Assembly: GCA_030601705.1 (NCBI GenBank)
Contig: JAUWBM010000004.1
Span: 1 to 62,378 of the forward strand
Direction of reading: 5' to 3'
Length of the DNA: 62,378 bases
Origin: Thermoplasmatota archaeon
Lineage (GTDB): Archaea; Thermoplasmatota; E2; DHVEG-1
In this document: positions 1 to 10,092 of the stretch, piece by piece
Position numbering within the stretch: position 1 is the first letter of the stretch
Layout: the number at the start of each line of letters is the position of its first letter
The notes under the pieces: generated by a model
Told to the model about the DNA's origin: nothing
Database searches by the model: none
Seen by the model: only the letters and a program-made list of their open reading frames with translations
Translations under genes and position numbers: made by a program

Positions 1-44
1 TTGGTTTTTTAAAGAAAAAGATGTTTAGGCACTTGGGAATTTAG

Positions 45-485
45 ATGAAGGTTTATATTGCATATGAATCGAAATATGGGAATGGAAAAAAATGCATAGA
101 ACACTTACAAGGCATTCTTAGCAAAAAAGGTCACGACGTAGAAACTTCTTCTATTCGGGAGATAAAACCAAACGCTTTACCACAAGCAGATCTGTATATT
201 TTCAGTTCTCCTACTCATATCGGTAATCCTCCTATGAAAATGAGAAAATTCCTGAAAAACTTGGAGGTTAAGCAAGAGGGAGCAAAATATGCTCTTATGG
301 CAACCTGTATGGATGCCAAGTTCTATGATAGAACAAAAGCTCTTCAAATCATGGAGGCGCTTCTTCAATCCAAAGGGATGATTAAGGTTTCAGATGGGAT
401 TAAAATTAAAGTAACTGGTATGAAAGGTCCTTTGGAGACGGGTTACGAGGAGAAACTTGACGCATTCGTCAAAGAGATATTGTAG
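45..485 (+). CDS. flavodoxin-like protein
   Basis: MKVYIAYESKYGNGKKC flavodoxin-type N-terminal FMN loop; SSPTHIGNPP region; complete ORF. Confidence 0.75.
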   Translation: MKVYIAYESKYGNGKKCIEHLQGILSKKGHDVETSSIREIKPNALPQADLYIFSSPTHIGNPPMKMRKFLKNLEVKQEGAKYALMATCMDAKFYDRTKALQIMEALLQSKGMIKVSDGIKIKVTGMKGPLETGYEEKLDAFVKEIL

Positions 486-954
486 ATGAAAGACAACTCG
501 TTTTTCAACCCCTTTTTATCCTCCCCAAAACCAAAACATTATCTTTATCTACCAAAAAACAATAACAACTATGGAGGTCATCTGGAATTGAATTCTTAGT
601 TAAATTCTTTCCTCCCACCTTTGACCCCTTTGTTTTTTACTTGGTAGAAAACGTTTAAAGATGTTTCAAATGTAAAAATGCTACAGATGTTGCAATGATA
701 AAACCACAAATCAGGAGAAAAATAAACTCTTCAGAAATACATTAAGTTCCTAATTAAAATTTGATATGCATAGAAAGATTCATTTGACTATTTATCAAAA
801 AAGCAAATCGGCCAAATGTGATGTTAAACATCCGAAAAATAAGTCTTAAAGGTTATACGAAACTACGCATAACTTAGACTACAGATCTCTAAAAGATATT
901 GCGCCCAAACAACGAAGCGAATGAATATAAGTACATAAAAAGAATACAAAAGAA

Positions 955-2082
955 GTGACTATCAGAGAAATTAAAGCGAAATCCATACTTCGAAAATACA
1001 AGAAAGTTGAAACGTGGTTTCTCACATGTTATGGAATGAATTTATATCGTGGATGTCACCATAACTGTGTGTATTGTGATGGTCGATCTGAGAAGTATCG
1101 GGTAGATGGAGAATTTGGAGAAGACGTTGCTGTCAAGGTAAATGCTATCGAGCTTTTACGAAGAGAGTTGGATCCAAAAAGAAAAAGAACTCCATTTAAA
1201 AGGGGATATGTGGGAGTTGGTGGTGGCGTTGGTGATAGCTATCAACCTGTAGAAAAAAAGTATGAATTAACTCGCAAAACCCTTCAGATTCTTTATAAGA
1301 AGAATTTTCCTGTTCACGTTCTAACAAAATCAACCCTTGTAGAAAGAGACGTTGATATTTTAAAAGAAATCAATGAGCAACAGAGAGCGATTGTGAGCTT
1401 TAGTTTTTCATCAGTAGATGATAAGATAAGCAGTATCTTTGAACCTGGTGTTCCGCCACCAAGCGAGAGATTGGAAACACTCTCTTTTTTTAAGAATGAG
1501 GGTATCGCATGTGGTATGTTTTTACTTCCAGTTATTCCTTTTCTTACTGATAAACCAGAATTAATGGAAGAAAGTATTAGAACAGCAAGTGAAGTTGGTG
1601 TGGACTTTATCGTCTTTGGAGGCATGACACTAAAAGATGGGAGACAGAAAGATTACTTTTATAACACCATTAACAAAGCATATCCCGAGCTTATTACAGA
1701 ATATCATACCATTTACAAAGGAGACAAGTGGGGAAATGCAATAGGAGCATATTATGAATCGATACATAGAACGTTTAATAGTATCGCAAAAAAATACAAA
1801 ATACCAAAGCGCATCCCCCCTCATCTTTATCGAGATATTTTAAGTGAGAATGATCGTGTGATTGTTATATTGGAACATATTGATTATCTTTTGAAAGTAC
1901 AAGGAAAACCCTCGCCCTATGGTTATGCTGCCTATTCTATCTCAAAATTACAAGGGCCTTTATCAGATATGAAAGGGGATTTGCAAAGACTGAAAGGAGT
2001 CGGCAAAGTAACAGAAAAAATTATACTCGAAATACTCAAAACAGGGAGTTCGTCGTATTACGAAAAATTGTTAATAGGATAA
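955..2082 (+). CDS. radical SAM protein, SPL/Rv2578c-like, with C-terminal helix-hairpin-helix-like segment
   Basis: YRGCHHNCVYC (CX3CX2C); LKGVGKVTEKIILEIL HhH-like C-terminus; GTG start. Confidence 0.75.
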   Translation: MTIREIKAKSILRKYKKVETWFLTCYGMNLYRGCHHNCVYCDGRSEKYRVDGEFGEDVAVKVNAIELLRRELDPKRKRTPFKRGYVGVGGGVGDSYQPVEKKYELTRKTLQILYKKNFPVHVLTKSTLVERDVDILKEINEQQRAIVSFSFSSVDDKISSIFEPGVPPPSERLETLSFFKNEGIACGMFLLPVIPFLTDKPELMEESIRTASEVGVDFIVFGGMTLKDGRQKDYFYNTINKAYPELITEYHTIYKGDKWGNAIGAYYESIHRTFNSIAKKYKIPKRIPPHLYRDILSENDRVIVILEHIDYLLKVQGKPSPYGYAAYSISKLQGPLSDMKGDLQRLKGVGKVTEKIILEILKTGSSSYYEKLLIG

Positions 2083-2092
2083 ACAAAAAATC

Positions 2093-3133
2093 TTATTGAA
2101 TAATTCCCGCTTCTTTCATCTTTTTATAATTCTCTGGATGTTTTTCAAAATATTGATGAACTGGCTCAAGAATCTTATTTACATAACTCGCCGTAGCATT
2201 TTTCAAATCAAGAGGATGAAGACCATCAACAAAAGCATTTTCCAGATCCTCATAAGAATTAAACTCTAGATTTCCACCAAATTTTTCAGGTCGTTCAATC
2301 AAAAACACTTCACTATGTAGCTCAGGAAAAATAACATACTTACAAATCTCGAGAACAGGATTTCCTTCAACCTGTTTTTCAGGACAAAACGCCTTGCTCA
2401 TCTTCTTCTTCACACTGGCAGAATCATCATGAATCGAAAGCATGGCATCAGGTTTACTCTTACTCATCTTTGCTTCAACTGGGTCCATACGTCCACCAGC
2501 CTGCAAACCAGTTAACAATGGCGTATGCATGGCAACAGGAGTTTTACGGCCAAGTTTTTTAGAAACTTCTCTAGCTAACATATGTGCACGACGTTGATCC
2601 ATCCCGCCATATGCGACATCTAAATCAAGATAAAAAATATCAGAAACCTGCATGGCCGGATAAAAGAGCTTTGATAAATCCTTCTCCGCTTCCTCTGCAC
2701 TTCTACCCATGATATCCATCGCACGTTTCACGCGTGCAACAGACATAGATTTAGCTGTTCTAAGCACAATCTCCCAATATGCAGGGTCGCTTACATAATC
2801 ACTGGCATACACAAACTTTACTCTATCCTTGTCAACTCCCATGGAAGCAAAACAATCTTCCATATACTTTCCACAAAGCTTGATTTTCTCGATATCTCCA
2901 TCAAGCTTGTCGTTGATATATGCATGCCAATCAGCAAGAAGCACCGTAAAATCAAATCCACAATCAAGGAAATCCTTGATCTTATTCGTGCAAATCTTCC
3001 AACCAATATGAACCGAGCCAGACGGCTCAAAACCGATATACGCCTTTGGCTTTTCTTTGTTTAAAACATTTTTCAGTTCTTCGTCTGTCACGATTTCTTC
3101 AACATTGTTTGTCAATATCTGTAATTTATCCAT
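2093..3133 (-). CDS. tyrS: tyrosyl-tRNA synthetase
   Basis: PSGSVHIGWK (HIGH), KMSKSKPDA (KMSKS), archaeal TyrRS length and architecture. Confidence 0.93.
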   Translation of the reverse strand: MDKLQILTNNVEEIVTDEELKNVLNKEKPKAYIGFEPSGSVHIGWKICTNKIKDFLDCGFDFTVLLADWHAYINDKLDGDIEKIKLCGKYMEDCFASMGVDKDRVKFVYASDYVSDPAYWEIVLRTAKSMSVARVKRAMDIMGRSAEEAEKDLSKLFYPAMQVSDIFYLDLDVAYGGMDQRRAHMLAREVSKKLGRKTPVAMHTPLLTGLQAGGRMDPVEAKMSKSKPDAMLSIHDDSASVKKKMSKAFCPEKQVEGNPVLEICKYVIFPELHSEVFLIERPEKFGGNLEFNSYEDLENAFVDGLHPLDLKNATASYVNKILEPVHQYFEKHPENYKKMKEAGIIQ

Positions 3134-3266
3134 ATCAAAAAGTAGAATGCAACATGGTATTTATGGTTATTTCGATGTAAACGCAGGAACTTATTGTCGA
3201 TAACACAATAATATTTAAATAAAGCTATTATTTATTTGTTTATAAATAAAAACTGTTTGTGATAAT

Positions 3267-6200
3267 ATGAAAAGGAAAAAAATAGCCTATAGCCTTATTT
3301 TCATACTTTTGTTAACAAGCCTATCTTCAATATCAGCAAATGCTGCAACATCACAAAAAATAAAAAGAACCGAAACAGAAAGCTCATCTATTCTTGAAAA
3401 TGATTTTTCACATAACATTGAGCCACTTCTTTTTGGACCTAGTCAAGTTGCATCAAACCTAGCTATTGAAGGAATCATCGAGGATAAAAAAATACCTTCC
3501 TATAGCAAGGACGAGGTTAAAACGAAAGAATTTCACTTTGATCCGTCTCAGTGCATTATTCATCAAATAAATCAGAAACAAGTTTATCTGGAGATAGAGG
3601 AGTTAAAACCGTTTGGCTCACCGGGCGATCCAATGCTGCCGATGAAAACGTTCGTAATAGAAATTCCAAAAAACTCTGAAGTACTTGGGGTAGGAATCAC
3701 AGATGGATATTGCAAAGAAATTATGAATAGATTGAATATTGTTCCGAACCCCGAACCTGTTTTCTGGACCAACGACAGATTGGAAGCAGAAAAGATCATT
3801 GATTCATTACTTCCAAACATGAAAGTTTACAACAGTGATCGGTTTTTCCCTGGTATTTTTGCCTCATATGATGTAGGGGAAGACAATGAGAAGAAATTGG
3901 TTTTTGTACGAGTATATCCTGTACAATATGTACCAAAACTCAAAAGGACTATTTTGCTAACCGACGGTTTAGTCAAGGTTTTTTATAAACATGAAGGAAC
4001 TTCTGTTCCGTCATCACTTTCCAAAGATCCTGGTGTTGTAAATGTCATTATAACGCCTCCGCCACTTTTTGATCAAGCCGTGGAGCTGAAAACATTCCAT
4101 GATACAGAAGGGACATCTACCGCTGTCGTAAATACGACCTGGATTTATGCCCAGTATGGAGAAGCTGGTGATCCTCCTTATGATGGATACAGTGATCCTA
4201 CTCTTCCAGGGTGGGAAACGATCCATGATTACAACTATAGTCTTGCAAAGCGGATCATTAATTATTTGAGCGATAGTGACGAGCATCCAAATCTACAGTA
4301 TGTCACGCTCTTGGGAAATGCACTAATAGTGCCGCCAAGCTATTACTATTACGATAGTTGGACGCCGACAGATTTTTTCTACGCATCACCAGATTATGAT
4401 TTAGTACCGAACTATTTTGTAGGCAGACTTCCTATTAATGATGCGATAGAAGCCGCTCATGTGATCGATAAGATAAAACACTGGAATGCCACATCGGATT
4501 TATTTAGAAATATTACTGTTGCAGGGGGGAAACCATTTGGTACACCCTATGATATAGGAGAAATGATTGCAACAGATTCAATAAACCGAGGATTTTTTGG
4601 GGGAGTAAATCCCACGAAGTATTTCAAAACTGAAGAATCCTTTGATAGAATCAATCTAACACATGCATTAATGGGAGATACAGGATTGTTGTACCATATT
4701 GGTCACGGTAGTGGTACTGCATGGTCGTTAGAGGGAGATCCACTTGATGTCGATGACGTTATGAACCTTCCCGCAAGCGATACCTCACCGATAGTGGTGT
4801 CAATTGCCTGTATGAATGGCGCATTTGACACTAATTTGATGGACATGGGATTTAACGTTTCATTTGGGGAATCAATTTTATTATCAGATGCTGGAGGGGT
4901 AGCATATATTGGCGGGTCAAGAAGTAATGCTGGTGTCCCCTATTTTAATCTGGATGAGGGATATGTCACCATTTCTAAGGAACCATATATGGCTGGAATG
5001 CTCACATATCTAATAGAGGCATATCATGAGGGAGGCTCTACACTCGGCAATCTCACAGCTCATGCAATGATGACCTACATTGAGCATAATAATCTCTCTG
5101 ACCCCACCGACAGTTTTACATTTTTTGCTTTTGTTTTATTGGGCGACCCAGCATTACAGTTGCCGCCACGACCATCGGAAAGCGAATACCAAACACCTCA
5201 TTCCTCTATAGAAGATCCAATAGCTCATATCGACGTACAATTCTTACAACAGCTATTTATGACTATGGAGAGCGGTGAAATTCCTTTAGGAGTTGTAGGA
5301 GAAAATATGACCATGATATCGACTACTAACTCGCCAACCGTGGATATAAAACTCATCGATGCTCTGAAGTTTGATGAAATGGTTCTAGAAAAGAGTAGCA
5401 TGCCTACAGTAGGTAATAGTGTCTCATATGAGTTTCTTCCCACCTACGGAACATTGTATTCTATCAGGACCATTACTGAGGATGGTAGGGAGGGATGGCT
5501 CTATGCAACAGCTGCTCGAATTGTCGATGATGACTACGACGAAACAACTCCGGGTTGGCAGGTGACACGATGGGCGGTTATTCAAGATGCGGTTGACAGT
5601 TCTAGTGGGGGTAAAACATCTGATCTAATTTTTGTCTTTAATGGCACCTATCAGGAAAATATACTACTAGATAAGTCAATAAAATTATTTGGAGAGAACA
5701 ATATTATAACGATCATTGATGGCGGTGGAGATGGGTCTGTCGTCGATGTTATCGAGCAATCATGTAGTATATCTGGATTCACGATAACGAATGGTGGTGA
5801 ACAAGAAGGAGATGCGGGAATTGCAATACGAGCAGATATGGCAGTTGCGAGTAATAATATCATTGCACATAATAATATGGGTATCCTCGTATCAGATGGA
5901 AGTATGCCTATCATACAATATAATTTTGTATCGAATAATACCCATGGTCTTTATATAAAAAACAAGTACTTTGGTTATATTATCGGTAACACCATCCAGA
6001 AAAATCAGTTCGGTCTTTATCTATCGGAATCAGAAAATCAATATCCTATTGGCAATACAATCAACGCTAACACGTATGGTGCTTATTTAGAAAAATCTAA
6101 TATGAACGCTATTGTCCTTAATAATATTACAAATAATGAACAAGGCGTCTATCTGAAAAAATCAAATAATAATGCAATTATGTCCAACAATTTTATCAAT

Positions 6201-6407
6201 AACAAAAGACACGCTCAATTTTACAAATGCTACATAAGCACATGGCAACAAAACTATTGGGATAATTGGATAGGGTTAAAACTCAACTTAAATATATCAT
6301 TGCCAAAACTTATATTTGGAAGGATTGGCATAGTTGGGTTGATCCCCTGGATAAACATGGATCGTGAACCAGCAAATATATTGTGGAATATTGATCTCCC
6401 CTTCTGA
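3267..6407 (+). CDS. secreted C25 (gingipain-type) cysteine peptidase fused to NosD-like right-handed beta-helix repeats
   Basis: N-terminal signal peptide; YHIGHGSG (catalytic His) and VSIACMNGAFD (catalytic Cys); C-terminal NN..GI.L..SNNN beta-helix repeats. Confidence 0.8.
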   Translation: MKRKKIAYSLIFILLLTSLSSISANAATSQKIKRTETESSSILENDFSHNIEPLLFGPSQVASNLAIEGIIEDKKIPSYSKDEVKTKEFHFDPSQCIIHQINQKQVYLEIEELKPFGSPGDPMLPMKTFVIEIPKNSEVLGVGITDGYCKEIMNRLNIVPNPEPVFWTNDRLEAEKIIDSLLPNMKVYNSDRFFPGIFASYDVGEDNEKKLVFVRVYPVQYVPKLKRTILLTDGLVKVFYKHEGTSVPSSLSKDPGVVNVIITPPPLFDQAVELKTFHDTEGTSTAVVNTTWIYAQYGEAGDPPYDGYSDPTLPGWETIHDYNYSLAKRIINYLSDSDEHPNLQYVTLLGNALIVPPSYYYYDSWTPTDFFYASPDYDLVPNYFVGRLPINDAIEAAHVIDKIKHWNATSDLFRNITVAGGKPFGTPYDIGEMIATDSINRGFFGGVNPTKYFKTEESFDRINLTHALMGDTGLLYHIGHGSGTAWSLEGDPLDVDDVMNLPASDTSPIVVSIACMNGAFDTNLMDMGFNVSFGESILLSDAGGVAYIGGSRSNAGVPYFNLDEGYVTISKEPYMAGMLTYLIEAYHEGGSTLGNLTAHAMMTYIEHNNLSDPTDSFTFFAFVLLGDPALQLPPRPSESEYQTPHSSIEDPIAHIDVQFLQQLFMTMESGEIPLGVVGENMTMISTTNSPTVDIKLIDALKFDEMVLEKSSMPTVGNSVSYEFLPTYGTLYSIRTITEDGREGWLYATAARIVDDDYDETTPGWQVTRWAVIQDAVDSSSGGKTSDLIFVFNGTYQENILLDKSIKLFGENNIITIIDGGGDGSVVDVIEQSCSISGFTITNGGEQEGDAGIAIRADMAVASNNIIAHNNMGILVSDGSMPIIQYNFVSNNTHGLYIKNKYFGYIIGNTIQKNQFGLYLSESENQYPIGNTINANTYGAYLEKSNMNAIVLNNITNNEQGVYLKKSNNNAIMSNNFINNKRHAQFYKCYISTWQQNYWDNWIGLKLNLNISLPKLIFGRIGIVGLIPWINMDREPANILWNIDLPF

Positions 6408-6428
6408 TGAATTCTCTTCAGTGACCTT

Positions 6429-7778
6429 TCATCTCGTCAGTTTTTTGACAATGTTATCTACGATCTTATCTGATGCACCAAGATAATTTCTCGGGTTCAT
6501 TATTTCTTCTAATTCATTCTTTCTGAGTAATTTAGAAACGTTTTTATCTTCCAATAGTGTAGTTAGCAAATCCTTATCTTTATCAGATGCCTTAAGCGAA
6601 CATTTTCTGACAAGTTCATGTGCATCTCCACGACCCATCCCTTTTTCAACGAGTTTTATCATTACTGCTTCAGCCATGGGCAGACCTTTTGATTTTTCAA
6701 GATTATCCAGCATTTTCTCTGGATTAACTTGAAGATTTTTGAACACATTATTCATCTGATAGACAATCCAGTCTGTAAGTATCAAGGAATGAGGTAAAAT
6801 AAAACGTTCAGATGATGAATTACAAAGATCTCGTTCATGCCACTGAATTGCGTTTTCATAAGCAGGTATTACAAAGCTTCTTGTCACCCTAGCAAGTCCA
6901 CAGATCTGTTCACAAATGATAGGGTTTCTTTTATGTGGCATCGTTGAAGAGCCAACCTGTTTTTTGGATTCAAACGCCTCTGCAACTTCCCCAATTTCAC
7001 TTCTCTGAAGATTTCTAATCTCAGTTGCGAACTTTTCCATGCTAGCAGAAATATTTGATAGAGTTGACAAAAGCTCTATGTATCTATCCCTTCCAACAAT
7101 TTGTGTTGCCCCTTCTTCTATTCCTAATTTTAAATCTCGCATTACCAATTCTTGAATTTTTAAGATATGTTTACCCATGGCCGCACCAGTACCCACTGCA
7201 CCAGACATTTTGCCAACTAAGATGCGTGATTTGCCTTCATGCATGCGTTCTAGGTGTCTGTCAACTTCCATGGCATAAACAGCCATTTTCAAGCCAAAAG
7301 TAATTGGGATGGAAAATTGCCCATGTGTCCTGCCGTGCATGATTGTTTTCTTGTGTTCCTTTGCAAGGTTTACCAAATTTTTCCTAAGTTCTTTTAACTC
7401 TCTTTTAATGAAATCTGTTGATTCTGAAAATTGTAGGGCATTAGCTGTATCTACAATATCATAGCTCGTGGCACCGAGATGAACATATTTGCCTGCATCT
7501 CCACTGCAAACTTCACTAAGAGCTTTTGTTATCGCCATTATGTCATGTCTGGTTTCTTTTTCAATTTCTTTCACTCTTTCGACTTTAACAAACTTTACAG
7601 AAGCTTTTTTAGAAATTTCATCAGCAGCTTTTTTCGGGATGTTACCAACTTTAGCATGTGCTTTAGCTAGTGCAGCCTCCACATCTAACAAATATTGAAG
7701 TTTGCTTTTTTCACCGAAGACTTCTTTTATTTCTCTCCTTCCGTATCTAAAATCTATAGGGCAAACTGGATTATCCAT
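6429..7778 (-). CDS. purB: adenylosuccinate lyase
   Basis: GSSTMPHKRNPI fumarase/ASL signature; TRHDIMA; full length. Confidence 0.95.
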   Translation of the reverse strand: MDNPVCPIDFRYGRREIKEVFGEKSKLQYLLDVEAALAKAHAKVGNIPKKAADEISKKASVKFVKVERVKEIEKETRHDIMAITKALSEVCSGDAGKYVHLGATSYDIVDTANALQFSESTDFIKRELKELRKNLVNLAKEHKKTIMHGRTHGQFSIPITFGLKMAVYAMEVDRHLERMHEGKSRILVGKMSGAVGTGAAMGKHILKIQELVMRDLKLGIEEGATQIVGRDRYIELLSTLSNISASMEKFATEIRNLQRSEIGEVAEAFESKKQVGSSTMPHKRNPIICEQICGLARVTRSFVIPAYENAIQWHERDLCNSSSERFILPHSLILTDWIVYQMNNVFKNLQVNPEKMLDNLEKSKGLPMAEAVMIKLVEKGMGRGDAHELVRKCSLKASDKDKDLLTTLLEDKNVSKLLRKNELEEIMNPRNYLGASDKIVDNIVKKLTR

Positions 7779-7827
7779 AGGCTCTCCAAATCAGAATAAA
7801 ATAATAGTTAATGTCTTTTTGGGCTTA

Positions 7828-8214
7828 CTAACATATGTCATTCAATAAAACTGATAATTCCTTTGCAATATCCTTTATTCTAGGATAATGTCTATTGAGC
7901 TTTTCAACAAGATCATGTAATTGTTTTATTGTCCCCATAACGAGAATATCGGCACGTTTCTCTTTTAACTCAAATGCATCCTTAGGAATAGCTACTTCCC
8001 CCCCTATTGAAAGCATATCCTGCTTAATAATAATCGCATCTTGAAGTACTACGTTTTCTACTTTAATGACTTTAGAAATCGCTTTCGGCGCCATGATTTC
8101 AATGCTTTTAGGATCACTTCCTATCTTTTGGATTTCATTCTTTGCCTCTTCTAGAGATACGATGTCTATAAATCTAAAATTGTGATCACTCATATTTGAA
8201 AGAAAATATGTCAA
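7828..8214 (-). CDS. stand-alone homolog of the N-terminal domain found on some dihydropteroate synthases
   Basis: IGSDPKSIEIMAPKAISKVIKVENVVLQDAIIIKQDMLSIGGEVAIPK resembles the FolP N-terminal extension; no pterin-binding barrel present. Confidence 0.55.
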   Translation of the reverse strand: MTYFLSNMSDHNFRFIDIVSLEEAKNEIQKIGSDPKSIEIMAPKAISKVIKVENVVLQDAIIIKQDMLSIGGEVAIPKDAFELKEKRADILVMGTIKQLHDLVEKLNRHYPRIKDIAKELSVLLNDIC

Positions 8215-8272
8215 TCTTATAATAAATTATTCAAATAATGCATAGTATTCTCTTTTTGTGGTAGATTGTGAA

Positions 8273-8683
8273 ATGAGGGGTAGCTATCTTTTATTAGTGG
8301 AACTAAAAAATACTGAAATAATTTCAGTAGGTAAACTGGGAAAAATAGATTTCAAAAAAGGTTTCTATATGTATGCCGGCTCAGCACTAAATGGATTGGA
8401 CCAACGAATACAACGGCATCTTAGAAAACAAAAAAAGACGCATTGGCACATTGATTATCTGTTGAATCATGCAAAAATTGTAAACGTTTTTTACAAACAA
8501 AGCGAGGTCAGGGAGGAGTGTTTTATTGCAAAAACATTAGAGAAAGAACTATCTATAATCCCCGGTTTTGGTTGTAGTGATTGTGCATGTAAAAGTCACC
8601 TTTTTTACGGCTCTTATAAAGCAATAAAAAATGCTATTGCTAATCTGGAAATGAAACAATATCTGATTAATGCAAAATATTAA
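8273..8683 (+). CDS. DUF123 / GIY-YIG-like protein
   Basis: GSYLLLVEL...GFYMYAGSALNGLDQRIQRHLR...HWHIDYLL...GCSDCACKSHLFYG; upstream GTG at 8258 also possible. Confidence 0.85.
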   Translation: MRGSYLLLVELKNTEIISVGKLGKIDFKKGFYMYAGSALNGLDQRIQRHLRKQKKTHWHIDYLLNHAKIVNVFYKQSEVREECFIAKTLEKELSIIPGFGCSDCACKSHLFYGSYKAIKNAIANLEMKQYLINAKY

Positions 8684-9023
8684 AACTGCTTTTAATTATA
8701 AGGATGAAAAGATGATTGCTGCAATTTATTCTACCATGGGCAATATAGAAGATGCAAAGAAAATCGCACATTCATTAGTTGAAGAAAAACTGGTTGCATG
8801 TGTTAATATAATCCCTAAAATCGAATCAGTTTATAGGTGGCAAGGAAAAATTGAAGAAGATAGTGAATGTGTTTTAATAGCAAAAACAACCGACAAAAAT
8901 GTAGATAAAACGATACAAAAGATACAGGAACTCCATCCTTATGACCTACCAGATATCATTGTTCTGCCAATTATTGGGGGGCTAAAAGAGTATCTTAATT
9001 ATGTTAAAGATGAGACAAAATGA
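8670..9023 (+). CDS. cutA: CutA1 divalent ion tolerance protein
   Basis: ARKIA..LVEEKLVACVNIIPKIESVYRWQGKIEEDSE...HPYDLPDIIVLPI; likely start is the internal ATG at about 8712. Confidence 0.9.
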   Translation: MQNIKTAFNYKDEKMIAAIYSTMGNIEDAKKIAHSLVEEKLVACVNIIPKIESVYRWQGKIEEDSECVLIAKTTDKNVDKTIQKIQELHPYDLPDIIVLPIIGGLKEYLNYVKDETK

Positions 9024-9649
9024 AATTCGTATCTTTGATTTCAAGTGGTATAGATTCTCCAGTTGCTACCTATCTTCTTTCAAAAAAAACAGAGAACATG
9101 CTTCTTGTTCACGGTGATGACAGACCCTTTACAGATGATAGAGAGTTAGAGAATTTTATCAGCATTGCTAGACATCTAAAGAAAAAAATTTCTGGCAGTG
9201 TTAAAACATTTATTGTACCACATGGGAACGCCCTTTCATCGTATAAAAAAAATTGTGCGAATAGGTTTACCTGTGTTTTTTGCAAACGTATGTTAGTTCG
9301 ATATGCTGAGAAAATAGCTGAAAGAGAAAATGCAGTTGCTATTATCATGGGCGACTCCTTGGGGCAGGTTGCATCACAAACGCTTCAAAACCTTCGTGTG
9401 GTAGAACAAGCAGTTTCCCTCCCCATTTTAAGACCTTTAATTGGACTTGATAAAGAAGATGTAATACGAATAGCAAAAAACATTGGCACATATGATATTT
9501 CCGTTCTACCATCAGATGGATGTACCGCTGTTCCGTCTAAACCTGCCACTAGAGCACGACTTGAAGACGTATTAACTGAGGAAAAGAAAATAGATGTAAA
9601 CAAAATTGTTGATCAGGCGATAAAAAACGCAGAGTTAATCTCCTTTTAA
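9020..9649 (+). CDS. ThiI-type PP-loop sulfurtransferase domain, lacking a THUMP domain
   Basis: SLISSGIDSPVA PP-loop; CVFCKRMLVRYAEKIA; GDSLGQVASQTLQNL. Confidence 0.85.
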   Translation: MKFVSLISSGIDSPVATYLLSKKTENMLLVHGDDRPFTDDRELENFISIARHLKKKISGSVKTFIVPHGNALSSYKKNCANRFTCVFCKRMLVRYAEKIAERENAVAIIMGDSLGQVASQTLQNLRVVEQAVSLPILRPLIGLDKEDVIRIAKNIGTYDISVLPSDGCTAVPSKPATRARLEDVLTEEKKIDVNKIVDQAIKNAELISF

Positions 9650-10087
9650 ATCTGTTTTTTCCAGCCACCCTGAAACAGCATGTGTTTTCATGTCAAATTT
9701 TTTAACATATGGTTTTATATCCATCACTGGCGTATCATCTATGGCATCCAACCCTTTAACTTTTAGGATGTTGCCTTTTCGTTCAACTAGTTCTACAGTT
9801 GTGTGGCCTATTGGATTTGGCCGGTGTGGTGATCGTGTAGTGAACAATCCACGTGGAGAATCATCCCAAGGTGTATTTACATGGAGGGAGTATCCCGTTG
9901 ATTTGTGGAGCCAGTATAGAATATGAATATGGGTAAATCCTTCAATATCTTTCAGACCTTGTTCATATTCTTTATATATCTCTATTTCCGAAATTTCCTT
10001 TTTACACCGACGTGGTACGTCTTTAGTTATCTTATATGGTGAGTGAACAACGCCTATGATTCTAAGATCAACTGATATTTTTTTCAC
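9635..10087 (-). CDS. TsaA/TrmO-like tRNA methyltransferase
   Basis: GVVHSPYK...PRGLFTTRSPHRPNPIGHTTVELV...GLDAIDDTPVMDIKPY TsaA family pattern. Confidence 0.88.
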   Translation of the reverse strand: MKKISVDLRIIGVVHSPYKITKDVPRRCKKEISEIEIYKEYEQGLKDIEGFTHIHILYWLHKSTGYSLHVNTPWDDSPRGLFTTRSPHRPNPIGHTTVELVERKGNILKVKGLDAIDDTPVMDIKPYVKKFDMKTHAVSGWLEKTDLKGD

Positions 10088-10092
10088 AATTT

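Noticed and set aside
500-950. Non-coding RNA or tRNA in the 450-bp gap
   Set aside because: AT-rich, with no cloverleaf, T-loop GGTTCRA pattern or strong hairpin that I could support.
1314-1625. Antisense ORFs throughout the track (e.g. 1314..1625, 9109..9348, 49137..49412)
   Set aside because: Mirror frames of well-supported genes with low-complexity Ser/Leu-rich translations; no independent evidence.
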